From Panax quinquefolius (taxonomy: Eukaryota; Streptophyta; Magnoliopsida; Apiales; Araliaceae): a stretch of 64,000 nucleotides of DNA. The stretch lies in NCBI GenBank assembly GCA_020205615.1, contig CM035162.1, forward strand, positions 41,220,464 to 41,284,463. Reading direction: 5' to 3'. Shown here in pieces: positions 1-10,871 of this stretch. Each line of letters begins with the position of its first letter. Position 1 is the stretch's first letter. Both the position numbers and the translations under genes were made by a program. The notes below the pieces were generated by a model. The model worked only from the letters and a program-made list of their open reading frames with translations. It searched no databases and was not told the origin of the DNA.

Positions 1-157
1 CTCCTACCACTTGTCATGAATATTCCCTCGTCACTTTTAGAAAATGAAATGCTGGAAGACAAAGTGACAAAGAGAGCAAATGCCAAAGCCCGTCGGGATT
101 TTGCCAACAAAAATGGAATTCACCTATTTGGGCCAACCTATGGAGGAAATCCTCTAG

Positions 158-913
158 ATGTTAATCAATGAAGGAAGGATCAGTTCCCTTCTACCTCCAA
201 TCAACCCACGTTCAGGACGATACAACTCTGATGGAGTATGTCAATATCACTCCCAGTCTCACGGTCACAACACAAAAGAATGTTGGGCACTCCGCCACCT
301 CATCCAAAATTTAATTAACAGTGGTGTCCTGCACTTAGCAGACGAAGATACTGTGTTATGTGCAAGTGAGAATACAGGTCCTACTAAGTGGAGAAGTTTG
401 GTAGCAGTCATATCCATTGATACTGATGGGACTAACAAATCACTCACAATGTCAATAATTCAACTCAAGGGAAACAACAATCCTTTGAAAGTGGCCGCTC
501 CCGAGCCAATCAACTTGTCGTACAGAGCACAATACCCTATTGTTAGCTTGCGCAAAGTTTTGTGGAATTATGGAGAAGGTGAAGGATCCACCTCACATAC
601 CACTGCTACAGTATCGAAGGAAAATCCACTGTATCTTCCCCAACGAGTGATGAAGTCTACCATCAAATCAAATGGGAAAATACCCATAGAGAAGATTGAA
701 AAATTCCTCCGCACTATGGGTCATCACGAAGCTAAGGTGGTTTTAAGCTTAAGAGAAGCTCCACATCAAATGTTAATTTTGAACTTGGTCTTAACTTTCG
801 AGAATCATCGGAAGGTCTTGCTGAAGGTTTTAGAAGAAGCTTCATCTCTGAGACATCAGCTTGATACGGAAAAAATTTCAACATCCGTTGATCACATTTT
901 AACAACAATGTGA
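158..913 (+). pseudogene. gag C-terminal region with CHHC zinc motif
   Basis: A 251-codon open stretch belonging to the gag part of the element. Near residues 28-42 it has a Cys-X2-His-X5-His-X4-Cys motif (starting CQYH and ending with C before WALRHLIQ), a variant zinc knuckle seen in Tat/Ogre gag proteins. The rest is a spacer leading to the protease. The inverted sister copy continues in frame into the protease at this point, whereas here a TGA right after LTTM at 911-913 ends the frame. That makes it a truncated remnant, not a gene of its own. Confidence 0.75.
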
Positions 914-1718
914 TATCCTTCATCGATGATGACATACCGCCTCAAGGGACCCTGGCCATCGCAAGTCGCTGCACATTGCGGTCTTGTCCTCCGGATACAT
1001 GCTAGCCGGAGTCTTGATAGATGGAGGTTCATCTCTAAATATCTCGCCATACGCTACCTTGGTGAAGATGAATATCAATCTCAACCGAATTCGGAGTTGC
1101 CATACTATCATTAAAGCTTTTGATGGAGCCCGCCGTAATTCTATTTGAGTAATTGAACTGCCAATTGAAATTGGTCCCCATACATTCTCTGTATCTTTCC
1201 ATGTACTCAAGATAGATTCGGGATACAACCTGCTCTTGGGACGACCATGGATTCATATGGCAAGGCAATCCCTCCACCCTTCATCAAGAATCAAATACAT
1301 TATCAACAATAGCCTGGTCGCGGCCAACGCTGAACCAGAGTGTCCTCAACACTGGGACATGTCATTCATCAATGCCAATGTAGATGTTGAACCGGTCAGA
1401 TTTTATGCCTTGGAAGTAAGCAATACCCAATACCATGCTATTGGAATGTCATTACCCGAACCCAAGATTTCTGCCGATGTAATGTCGGCTACTCAAGAAA
1501 TGATGTCATTGGGTCATAAGCCAGGACAAGGGTTAGGTAAAGATCGCCAGGGTATCAAGTACCCAATTCAATTAACCAAGCAAACTGGAACAGCTGGGCT
1601 AGGCTATTCTGCCAGTTCTAGTAACATGAATCCTCATAAGCATCAGCAGATTCCTTCAGCTTCAACCATGTGGCTTTATCTTTGCCTTCAAACTCTCAGT
1701 CCGCACAACCTCCTGTAA
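914..1718 (+). pseudogene. Retroelement aspartic protease and G-patch remnant
   Basis: By comparison with the cleaner inverted copy this stretch is the retropepsin region. Here it is split over at least two frames with stops near 1146. From 1236 an open frame of 160 codons holds the protease C-terminus (the GRPWIHM segment) and then a G-patch-like segment, MSLGHKPGQGLGKDRQGI, at about 1501-1554. G-patch domains next to retroviral-type proteases are known from betaretroviruses and several plant gypsy elements, where they bind nucleic acid. The protease active-site segment is not readable in one frame in this copy. Confidence 0.7.
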
Positions 1719-2354
1719 AGGTGCCGGCCAATGTAATGGCTATGTTATTTCCCAAGCCGGTACCGGTGAAGGAGAAAGAAGTCTTTGTTCCAAAACACGC
1801 AGTAGAAGAGGAGGAACGAAGAATCAAGAAAGACGTCATCCGAATGATGTCAGGCATACGCATCATCGTTCATGATGAACATACCAACATATACACCCCA
1901 GACGATGATTGCCCAGACGTAATGGCTATCATTCCGGACAGGGAGGATGATGACAATCCCTCCATCACTGCGGCCCACCCGGACTTTGTCCTTTCCAATT
2001 AGAATAGCACTCCTTGCATTGGTCGTCAAGGGTAAAGCGGGCAGAAACTATTTTTGCCCTATAGATATACTAACTGCTTACTTGTCTGTACAGTATTAAC
2101 AGTTTATTTTTCCAGTATATGCTAACATTGTGTATGATCAACACATTTCATATATACTAAGTGAAAGCATATTTTATTTCAGGACTCTGAATTTAGATGT
2201 GCCTGTACTTGCTGATATGGTGCCTCTTCTCCACAAGGATTGTACCTTTGATGTAGAGATGAATTCAGCCTTGATGGAAATACAGGATGACAATGAGGTG
2301 CCTCTAGAAATTCAAGAATGGGTCAAAGATAAACCTAAACCCAACCTTGATTAA
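1670..2354 (+). pseudogene. Acidic linker between protease and RT
   Basis: Two open pieces (1670-2002 and 2130-2354) form a low-complexity linker between G-patch and RT, with Pro/Val-rich and then Glu/Asp-rich parts (for example DREDDDNPS). Between them, at 2003-2129, lies a non-coding AT-rich stretch also present in the inverted copy. No catalytic domain is visible. The inverted copy carries the same linker at 4286-4990, which shows it belongs to the element. Confidence 0.6.
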
Positions 2355-2454
2355 ACCACTTCTTTCAATCTCGGAACCTTAGAAAGCCCTAAGTTAATCC
2401 AGATTGGTTCAGACCTTACCCCAAACCAAAGGAATGACATGGTTACGCTATTAA

Positions 2455-3055
2455 CCCAATTCCAGGATGTGTTTGCATGGTCTCATGAAGTCACGGTGGG
2501 TTTGTCCACTGACATTGTCCTTCATCGCCTTCCCATTAAAGAGGGATTTAAGCCAGTCAAGCAAAAGCTCAGGCGATTGAAACCTGATTGGATTTTAAAG
2601 TGAAAGAAGAAATTGTGAAACAATTTCAAGCTGGCATCATCATGGTGTCTACATATCCTGAGTGGATATCCAACATTGTTCCCGTGCCTAAACCCGGAGG
2701 GAAGGTGCGAGTTTGCGTGGATTACCGGGACTTGAACAAAGCTTGCTTAAAAGATAGCTTTCCCGTTCCATTTATCCACATCCTTATTGACAATACTGCG
2801 CAATACGACATGTGCTCCTTTACTGATTGTTTCGCAGGGTATCATCAGATCATGGTTGCTAAGGAAGATCGTGAGAAAACTACTTTCATCACGCCTTGTG
2901 GAACCTTTTGCTATAGACGGTTGTCATTCGGCCTCATCAATGTCGGAGCCACCTATCAACAAGCTATGATGGCTCTTTTCCATGACTTAATGCACAAAGA
3001 GATCGAGATCTACGTGGATGACATCATTGTCAAGTCCCTAAGGAGGATGATCATA
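2455..3055 (+). pseudogene. Ty3/gypsy reverse transcriptase remnant
   Basis: The RT N-terminus (FAWSHE, then a PVKQKLRR segment) reads at about 2473-2580, and a frame shift leads into the open frame 2588-3058. The main frame has the classical RT blocks: YPEWISNIVPVPKPGGK, VDYRDLNKA, the FTDCFAGYHQI block (normally SxxDxxSGYxQI), TTFITPCGTFCYRR, and the catalytic YVDD box at about 3012-3023. These fit the gypsy RT family, which copies element RNA into DNA. The frame shift and the stop at 3056-3058 make it inactive as written. Confidence 0.9.
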
Positions 3056-3178
3056 TAGACCATCTCGTAAAGTTGTTCAACAGTCATGTAGGTACAACTT
3101 GAAGTTGAATCCATTAAATGCGCCTTTGGCGTTAAATCGTGCAAGTTGCTTTAGGATTTCTAGTCGACCACAAAGGGA

Positions 3179-3745
3179 TTGAGTGGATCCCCGCTAAAAT
3201 CCAAGCCATCATGGAAATGCTCATTCCTCGCATGTAAAAAAAAAGAAATACGGGGATTTTTGGGAAGAATTAACTTCATTAAGCGTGTTTATCTCTCAAC
3301 TCACAAAGAACTCCGTGAGCCAATCTTCAAGCTATTAAGGAAGAACTCCTCCATGAAACGGAATGATGAGTGCCAAAATGCCTTCCTCACAATTAAAGAA
3401 CAGCTAGTCAAAGCTCCCGTGTTGGTACCACCCAGGGATGATGTTTCCCTGTTCATGTACCTATCCATAAGTGACAATGCCATGGGCTGCATGCTGGGAC
3501 AGAAAGACGATAGAGGCCAAGAACGAGCTATCTATTACCTCAGCAAAAGATTCAGCAGCAGTGAACACAAGTACACTCTGATTGAAAAGACGTGTTTTGC
3601 TTTAGCATGGGCTTCCATGAGGTTACAACATTACCTCCATGGTCACACAACCCATCTCATATCCCGCGTGGATCCTCTCAAGTACGTGTTCAACAAACCC
3701 ATGTTAAATTGTTGGCTGTCTAGATGGCAGTTGATCCTACAATAA
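3179..3745 (+). pseudogene. Ty3/gypsy RT connection and RNase H remnant
   Basis: A 188-codon open frame carrying the RT thumb/connection (IRGFLGRINFIKRV) followed by the RNase H-like domain typical of gypsy elements. Visible parts include PVLVPPRDD, LFMYLSISDNAMGCML, AIYYLSKRFSSSEHKYT and the FALAWASMRLQHYL helix. It ends at WQLILQ with a TAA, just before the assembly gap, so the remaining RNase H and integrase are absent or lie in the gap. The stretch between the YVDD box and this frame (3059-3178) is shifted and broken. Confidence 0.85.
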
Positions 3746-3792
3746 TTTGACATCGTATATGTGACTCAAAAGTCCATCAAAGGTCAAGGAAT

Positions 3793-3892
3793 NNNNNNNN
3801 NNNNNNNNNNNNNNNNNNNNNNNNNNNNNNNNNNNNNNNNNNNNNNNNNNNNNNNNNNNNNNNNNNNNNNNNNNNNNNNNNNNNNNNNNNNN
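3793..3892. other. Assembly gap (100 N)
   Basis: Exactly 100 undetermined bases, the usual placeholder for a gap of unknown size. The gap lies where two related retroelements in opposite orientation meet. Confidence 1.
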
Positions 3893-4255
3893 ATGTTGGA
3901 TATCCACTCGGGATATGTAGACACCATTATGATGCCGACTTGAAATTGTTTCACAATTTCTTCTTTCACCTTTAAACTCCATTCAGGTTTCAATCGCCTG
4001 AGCTTTTGCTTAACTGGCTTAAATCCCTCTTTAATGGGAAGGCGATGAAGGACAATGTCAATGGACAAACCCACCATGTCTTCATGAGACCATGCAAACA
4101 CATCCCTGGAATTGGGTTAATAAGCGTAACCATGTCATTCCATTGGTTTGGGGTAAAGAGTCGAACCAACTGGATTAACTTAGGGCTTTCTAAGGTTAGA
4201 GATTGAAAGAAGTGGTTTGATCGAGGTTGGATTTGGGTTTGTCTTTGACCCATTC
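3893..4255 (-). pseudogene. RT N-terminal fragment, cut by gap
   Basis: Reads FAWSHEDMVGLS, HRLPIKEGF, PVKQKLRRLKPEWSLK and then TYPEWISN, the same order as RT positions 2473-2680 of the + copy, and then runs into the N gap. All catalytic RT blocks would lie beyond the gap and cannot be seen. It is slightly diverged from the + copy (for example QFQVGIIM against QFQAGIIM), so it is a separate insertion and not simply the same sequence joined backwards. Confidence 0.8.
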
Positions 4256-4285
4256 TTGAATTTCTGGAGGCACCTCAATGTCATC

Positions 4286-4990
4286 TCAGTATGTCCACCA
4301 AGGTGAATTTATCTCTACATCAAAAGTCTGATCCTTGTAGAGAAGAGCCATCGTATCAACGAAATACAGCACATCTAAATTGAGTCTGAAACAAAATATG
4401 CTTTCACTTAGTATATATGAAATGCGTTGATCATACGGTGTTAGCATATCTTGGCAAAATAAAGCCGCTATCTTTGTATGCAGAAAAAGCAAGCAATTAT
4501 TATATCTCCTGGGCATAAAGAGTTCGCCGCTTTACCCTTAATGACCAATGCGAGGAATGTTGTTCCAATTAGCGAGAAACAAAAGTCCAGGTAGGCCATG
4601 ATGATGGAGGGATTGTCATCATCCTCCCACATCGAATGATGGCCATTACGTCTGGGCAATCATCGTCTGGGGTGTATCTGTTGGTATGTTCATCATGAAT
4701 GATGATGCGTATACCGGACATCATCCGTATGACGTCTTGCTTGATCCTTCGTTCCACTTCTTCCACTGCGGGATTTGGAACAAAGACTTCTTTCTCCTTT
4801 ATCGGTACTGGCTTGGGACATAACATAGCCATTACATTGGCTGGCACCTTTACAGGAGGTTGTGAAGACTCAGAATTTGAAGGCGAAGATAAACGCCACA
4901 TGGTTAAAGCTGGAGGAATCTGCAGATGTTTATGAGGATTCCTGTGACTAGAACTGGCAGAATAGCCTAGCCAGTGCCATTCAGTTTGCT
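4286..4990 (-). pseudogene. Linker and G-patch-adjacent region, inverted copy
   Basis: Contains the same acidic linker as the + copy (PPVKVPANVMAMLCPKPVP and then TPDDDCPDVMAII), split by frame shifts. The G-patch-like stretch lies at the 5' edge, at about 4985-5050 of the - strand. No catalytic residues are visible. Confidence 0.6.
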
Positions 4991-5061
4991 GGTTAAGCGA
5001 ATTGGGTACTTGATACCACGGAAATCTTTACCTGATCCTTGTCCGACATGACCCAACGACA

Positions 5062-6324
5062 TCATTTCTTGAGTAGCAGAGCATTACCTGGTGAGAAATC
5101 TTGGGTTGAGCAATGGCGCCCAATAGCATGGTATTGGGTGTTGCTTATTTCAAAGCATGAAAAGCTGGCGGGTTCTACATACGCATTGGCATTGATGAAT
5201 GGCATGTCCCGTGTTGAGGAATCTCCGGTTCGGCGTTGGCGTGACCGGCTATTGTTGATAATGTATTTTAACTGTTGGTGAAGAGTGGAGGGGACTGCCC
5301 CAGCCATATGAATCCATGGTTGTCCCAAGAGCAGGTTGTATCCTGAATCTATCTTGAGCACATGGAAAGATACACAGAATGTGTGAGGACCAATTTCGAT
5401 TGGCAGCTCAATTACTCCGATCGAATTACGGCGGGCTCCATCAAAAGCTTTGATGATAGTATGGCCACTCCGAATTCGGTTGAGATTGATATTCATCTTC
5501 ATCAGGGTAGCATATGGGAAAATATTCAGAGAGGAACCTCTATCTATTAAGACTCCTGCTACCATATATCCGGAGGACAAGACCGCAATGTGCAACGGCT
5601 TGCAATGACCGGTCCCTTCGGGTGGTATGTCATCATCAGTGAAGGATATCACATTGTTGTTGAAAATGTGATCAACCAGATGTTGAAATTTTTCCGTATC
5701 CACTGATGTCGGGAGATAGGCTTCTTCTAAAACCTTTAACAAGACCTTCCGGTGATTCTCGGAGGTTAAGACCAAGTCCAAAATTGATATTTGTTGTGGA
5801 GCTTCCTTTAAGCTTAAAACCACCGTGGCTTCGTTATGACCCATAGTGCGGAGGAACTTTTCAATTTTCTCCATGGGTATTTTCCCCTTTGATTTGATGG
5901 TAGGCTTCATCACCCGTTGAGGAAGATACAGTGGATTTTCCTTCGACACTGTAGCAGTTGTATGTGATGTGGATCCTTCACCTTCTCCATAATTCCACGA
6001 AACTGTGCGTAAGCTAACAATAGGATATTGTGCTCTGCACGGCAAGTTGATTGGCTCGGGAGCAGCCACTTTCAAAGGATTGTTGCCTCCCTTGAGTTGA
6101 ATTGTTGGCATTATGAGTAATGTATTAATCCCATCATTTTTAGTGGATATGATTGCTTTCACACTCTTCCATTTAGTAGGACCTGCATTCTCACTTGCAC
6201 GTAACACAGTATCGTCGTCTGCTAGGCGCAGGACACCACTGTCGATTAGATTTTGAATAAGGTGGCAGAGTGCCCAGCATTCTTCTGTGCTGTGACCACG
6301 AGACTGGGAATGATATTGACACAC
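5062..6324 (-). pseudogene. gag C-terminus and aspartic protease, long open frame
   Basis: A 420-codon open frame, the longest in the element. It starts at the second zinc motif (CQYHSQSRGHSTEEC at about 6324-6280) and continues through a spacer (LYLPQRVMKPTIK) to a retropepsin domain. The active-site loop reads VLIDRGSSLNIFP at about 5570-5530, and the flap/C-terminal part reads GVIELPIEIGPHTF and LLLGQPWIHMAGA. Retropepsins of this lineage usually have D-G/S-GSSLN at the active site; here the residue after Asp is Arg, a likely loss of activity. The frame closes just before the G-patch. The protease would process the Gag-Pol polyprotein. Confidence 0.8.
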
Positions 6325-6479
6325 TCCATCAGAGTTATATCATACGAGCGGGGTTGATTGGAGGTAAAGGCGATGATCCTTCCTTCATTGATTAACATAT
6401 GAAGGATTTCCACCATAGGTTGGCCCGGATAGGTGAATTCCTTTTGTTGGCGAAATCCACCAGACTTTGGCATTTGCTC

Positions 6480-7052
6480 TCTTTGTCACTTTGTCTTCCG
6501 AGTATTTCATTTTACGAAAGTGATGAGGGAATATTCATGACAATAGGTAGGAGGCTGGCATGCTCTGGGTGATTAATTGATGAGTCACTTGATCTTCGAT
6601 AAGTCACCGATTCATGATTGTTCAATTTGTTTGCAGAGAGCTTTCATCTTTCGTTCCATTGTGAACTGGAACTTGGCATAATCCTATCTGTCATCACCGT
6701 CTTTGAGAGTCTGGGAAGATTCACAGCTGAAATTGGAACTCTATCCATTGATCCAATTAATCATGTTGACCTCTTCTTCTTTGTGTTGAGGAAGAGGGTT
6801 ATCTTGTACGGGAGGCTGATCTGGTTTGGTGACCATGATCTCTCCGTTGTCTATTAGGTCCTGGATCTTGTGTTTTAAGGCCCAACAATCCTGAGTATCA
6901 TGTCCAGGTGCCCCAGCATGATAAGCACATTTTCTAGCAGCATTGAAACCCTGTCCATTAGGGCTGGCTGGTGGAAGAAGATGTGTAATTTTCTTTTGTG
7001 TTGTCAGAAGATTTAAGATGTTCTCGAGGGTATCCCCTAAGGGTGTAAACAC
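6480..7052 (-). pseudogene. gag middle region with first CHHC motif and coiled coil
   Basis: The open frame 7052-6741 has a CX2HX5HX4C motif (CAYHAGAPGHDTQDC) at about 6931-6887, followed by WALKHKIQDLIDNG. This is the same module as the second motif about 600 bp downstream on the same strand. Between them, at 6740-6480, is a broken, charged, probably coiled-coil segment (DKVTKRANAK) that also opens the + copy at 60-100. The paired motif within one gag is noted as a finding. Confidence 0.65.
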
Positions 7053-7348
7053 TCGAGGGCATTTGACTTCTCCACCTTTTGGTATTGGAGGGTTTGTGAA
7101 ATTTGTCTTTGGAAAGGAGTGTAGTTTCTCATTTGAATAGGCATGTTTTGATTGCCTTTTTGCCTATAGTATCGGAAAACATCTTCCTCTTTCTTTTTAT
7201 GGACCCTCAGAGGGTTGTTCCCATAATTTCCGAGTTGGATGTGATCATATGACTTTGAGTCTTGACTAGGTCTTGAATCTTTCAGGACTTCAATCCCATC
7301 TCGACCATCTCCCTATGTTTGACCATTTAGGAAAATGGTTTGCCGATC

Positions 7349-8143
7349 TTAAGCTAAAACTCTCTCATAGAAGGGAGCTTCTTGTATGTCTATGAAAGTC
7401 ATGACCATTTCTGATTTTGTCATGGAAGGACTAACTTGGGCAGCTAGACGTCTCCACCTCTGAGCATACTCTCTAAAAGACTCGTTAGACTGTTTCTTGA
7501 TCTTGGTAATTTGATACCGATCAGGAGCCATCTGAGTTTGAAAGCTGTATTGAGTGAGGAAAGCATGTGCTAACTCTTCCCAGCTATGGATTTTGGAGTT
7601 GTCTAATCTTGTGTACCACGAACTGGCTTCTCCAGTTAGACTTTTTTGGAACAATTGCATTCTAAGCTTTTCTTCCTCTGCATAAGATCCAAGTTCTCCA
7701 ATAAACACCTTTAGATGTGTGTAAGGATCTCCTAACCCGTCATATTTTTTAAAGTCAGGAGTTTTAAATTTTTCTGGATAATGAATACCAGGAAAAATAC
7801 ATAGATCAGCATATGAAACACTCCCATGTGTTCCAATTCCTTTGATAGCGCGAAGGGTCTCTTCCATTTGGAGGACTTTCTTTTTGATGTCACCAGTGTC
7901 TGGATCTCCAGTGGGATGGGCAGCATCATGAGTTTTGTTGGTTGTATCCAACTGTGGTTCAGGTATAGTAATGACCTGGATTCCTCCTTGTGTGGAGGAT
8001 TCAGCATGTACTGGTATTTTCTGACCCTGTGTAGACTAGTGTAATTCTTTGAGTAGAACAGCCAAATTTGTAATTTATTTGCATAATCCATCGAATTCTT
8101 TGCGAGAAACTGGATTAAGTTCAGTCTGGTCGGATGACGACAT
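7349..8143 (-). pseudogene. gag (retrotrans_gag-like) capsid domain
   Basis: A likely gag start is the ATG at 8143-8141 (MSSSDQTEL), but stops interrupt codons soon after (near 8083 and 8037). From 7951 a 200-codon frame is open. It carries the plant retrotransposon gag signature: YPEKFKTPDFKKYDGLGDP, LRMQLFQKSLTGEASSWY, WEELAHAFLTQY, FREYAQRWRRLAAQV and then MVMTFIDIQ. This is the capsid-like domain that assembles the virus-like particle. The early stops make the gene non-functional as written. Confidence 0.85.
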
Positions 8144-8913
8144 GATTGACTGTAGGCATGTTGCCTTTTTGGACTTTGAACGGGTAGTAGGTCCGATTGA
8201 TTCCCTGCGAAAGGCTTGCATAGTTTAGTCTTTAGGGAATGTATACAATAACATGCTATGTGATGTGTCCATTTTAGGATTTTTATCCTGCACAACGGAT
8301 GTCAGCTGTTTGTAGCATATATGTATACACATTTCTTCATATTTCTCATTACATGGAGATAGATATGGAATGAAATTACAAGTAATTGTGTTTACAAGTA
8401 ATTAAAATGAAAGCATGAAGAGATTTTCCTCCGTTTTGGGTTTATCAGAGGCTGACCTATCTTAGGTTACTTTCACGGATTTTTGGCATGAAGGTTCTCA
8501 AATCATCATAATCTACTTGGCAGGGAAGTTAATCCAGGTCTTTTAAGCTGAGCGAATTTGGGTGGTGCCTTTCACGAGCCTCGGAGAATTAGTCTTCTCA
8601 CGAGTCTAGTAATCAAACAAGCAGGATAGCCTCTGGTGGAGGACCACACAACATACATTCACATACATCGCGTCTCGCAGTATAAAATGATGACATGCGA
8701 AGCACTAATATCACATGCAGAGATATGGTGCGAACCACTAATATCCTGGCGAGTTATGGTTGAAGCACTAGCATCACAAGCGATTATGGTGCGAAGTACT
8801 AAGTGCTGATAAAGAAATACATTGAACACATTCATCAAATATAAATGCAACATCACACACAAGCGGATAATGATTTTGAAAAGATTGTAATAGCGGCTTA
8901 AGTCCTCTTCTTT
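8144..8913 (-). other. Leader between PBS and gag, non-coding
   Basis: This 0.77-kb stretch lies between the PBS and the gag ATG. It has a few short imperfect repeats at 8690-8800 (units containing GCGAAGCACTAATATCACA-like phrases) and no convincing reading frame. I see nothing else in it. Confidence 0.5.
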
Positions 8914-8933
8914 GGAATCCCAGTGAGTCGCCA
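8914..8933 (-). promoter_or_regulatory. Primer-binding site, tRNA-Arg-like
   Basis: On the - strand the sequence TGGCGACTCACTGGGATTCC begins 3 bases inside a CA-ending LTR edge at 8937. TGGCGACTC followed by TGGG is the form of PBS used by Ogre/Tat elements, complementary to the 3' end of a tRNA-Arg. It fixes the orientation and the LTR boundary of the - strand element. Confidence 0.75.
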
Positions 8934-9764
8934 CACTGTCGACGTTGGGATTTTTAGATGTCCTTTTCCGTTACTTGTTCTTTGGTGTTCTCATTTTAGG
9001 TGAGATTTGTTTGAAAAAAAATAAGTGAAAAGGTCAGAGCATGTATAATGTCGATGATGGATGATTAAGAGTCGCCGATTAATTTTTAAATGGTAGTACC
9101 AACACAACCGAGAAAAGGTTTGCACATTGACCCGGTGATGATGTGACTTTGCTAAGCGAATTCGGTGAAGCAAAGATTCATTAGGGTCAGGGGACTTGGT
9201 TATGCGGGGGAAGGTGTTAGACACCCACGACATCCGTGTTACCCTGGTGGCCGCCTCTTTTCAAGAAACTATTATCTGAATATGTGTGTGTGTGGGGGTG
9301 ATGTCTTTATTATTTGGAAGTAGTGCGAGGCCTCGTTCGAACCTATATACACAAGGTTTGAATTTATGTAAAAATTCAGTTTTTAGCAAGGTATAGCAAT
9401 GATGTTTTATAAAAAAAAGGTTTTTTCAAACCCTGATGCTCAATAGTAATTGAGACCTTTTACACTCCCATTTTTTTAAGTGTTCGGCTTGATTGATTTT
9501 ATTTGACAGATGCGAGGCATCCGTACGAAAATAATATACAAAATAATGCCGACTTCCTCGTGGGTATGGAAACCATATAAGGAAATTGAGATAATCAGAG
9601 AATAATTTACAAATGATTACGGTGAAAATGTCCATCACGGGAACCGAATCTAGATTCAATAGGATGAATCTGTGATCACATGATTCCTAGGCGCACAGAA
9701 TATTGCAATTTATATGAAAGCAGTAAGCAGGTATATATATAAAAGCTGTAAATATATATATATA

Positions 9765-10050
9765 TAGACATGATCACCAACCACGAAGCACCTCCATGGG
9801 GGATCAGAAAAGTAAATAAAGCTATAAAAGCTATCAACCGCCACGGAGGAAACTCCAGGTGGGACAAAACGTAAATAAAGGCAGTAAAAGCTATCAAAAG
9901 CGCCATAGAGGAACTCAGGTAGGACAAAATGTAAAGAAAAAGTTGTATAAAGCGATCAAGCGCCACGACAGTAAACTCGAGCGGGGACGAAAGCGTAAAA
10001 GAAAGCTGTAAAAGCAATCAACCACCACGAAGTAAACTCCAGGTAGGACG
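9765..10050. repeat. Tandem array, about 60-bp unit, 4-5 copies
   Basis: Degenerate tandem units run through 9765-10050. Each has an AGCTATCAA/AGCAATCAA core, then CCACGR, then AACTCCAGGTRGGAC, then a GTAAA-rich spacer. They lie in the transcribed leader of the LTR and are separated from the next array by a TA run (10051-10078). Confidence 0.75.
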
Positions 10051-10079
10051 AAAAATATATATATATATATATATATATA

Positions 10080-10326
10080 AAAGCAATAAACGCACCGGAT
10101 GTAAAATCCAGGCTCATCGAACAGAGTTCGATAACAGTTCATATATATAAGTATATATATATAAGCAAATAAATGCACCGGATGTAAAATCCAGGCTCAT
10201 CGAACAAAGTCCGACACACATTTAATATATAAATGTATATATATATATTAAAGCGATAAACGCATCTTGCACGGGCAAAATGCAGGCTCATCGAACAAAG
10301 TTCGACACACGATTAATATATATAAA

Positions 10327-10371
<45 letters not shown>

Positions 10372-10552
10372 GCAAAGAACGCATACTGAATCAAGTTCAG
10401 GCTCATCGAACAAAGTTCGACACACGATTAATATATATAAATGTAGATATATATTAAAGCAAATAAACGCTCGCATCAAGTTCAGGCTCAATCGAGGCAT
10501 AACTCGATAATGTTAATCAATATATATGTAAATATATATAATATATATATAT
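10080..10552. repeat. Tandem array, about 100-bp unit, 5 copies with dyad
   Basis: Units start with AAGCAATAAACGCA-like sequence, then a variable piece, then CAGGCTCATCGAAC, and end in a (TA)n tract. Each unit carries a short dyad, TCGAAC-AAA-GTTCGA, that can pair as a 6-bp stem with a 3-base loop (clear at about 10294-10308 and 10407-10421, degenerate in the first and last copies). The TA tracts vary in length between units, from about 10 to 40 bases. Confidence 0.8.
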
Positions 10553-10861
10553 ATCTGGTGAAATGAAACACGAGATGAAGTGGGGACAAAAAAAGCAACA
10601 ACACGACTCTCAGCGCGTGTAGAAGGGTGTGTGCAAAGATGAGAGAAAGACTCTAAAGTGTGTGAGAAGGCTTACGGTGGTTGCTAAAGAAGACTTCTAT
10701 ATCTTTAGAGTGGGTAAACTCTTGACTTTTGTAGGTACAAAAGGGCTATATATGAGCTCATGAGGTGTTTAAAGGGAAAGTACTTTGCATGGTGTGAGTC
10801 TTGAGCAAATTAGGCGGGGCTTCCTCTTTTTTTCTCTTACAAAATGGGCAGCCCAAGCCCT

Positions 10862-10871
10862 CTATTTATAG
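10862..10871 (-). promoter_or_regulatory. TATA box of the - strand LTR
   Basis: CTATAAATAG on the - strand, followed by GAGGGCTTGG. It is the best core-promoter match in the LTR, and its position separates the U3 dyad repeats from the repeat-rich leader. Confidence 0.6.

Larger units (their letters stand above)
1..3792 (+). mobile_element. Decayed Ty3/gypsy (Tat/Ogre-type) retrotransposon, + copy
   Basis: The stretch reads in gag-to-pol order on the + strand: coiled-coil tail of gag (1-150), CHHC zinc motif, aspartic protease, G-patch, acidic linker, reverse transcriptase with YVDD, then RNase H. Several stops and frame changes break it, so it is a pseudo-element. The order protease-RT-RNase H and the phrases around the RT place it in Ty3/gypsy. 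The CX2HX5HX4C gag motif and the tRNA-Arg-like PBS of its inverted sister copy suggest the Tat/Ogre branch. No LTR is visible: the left end is off the window and the right end runs into an assembly gap. A related copy lies inverted at 3893-8143. Confidence 0.9.

Noticed and set aside
3737..4101. Open frames reading through the N gap
   Set aside because: They exist only because unknown bases produce no stops.
9676..10178. 113- and 87-codon frames on the - strand
   Set aside because: Low-complexity hydrophobic reading of the tandem leader repeats and TA tracts. No start context or domain.
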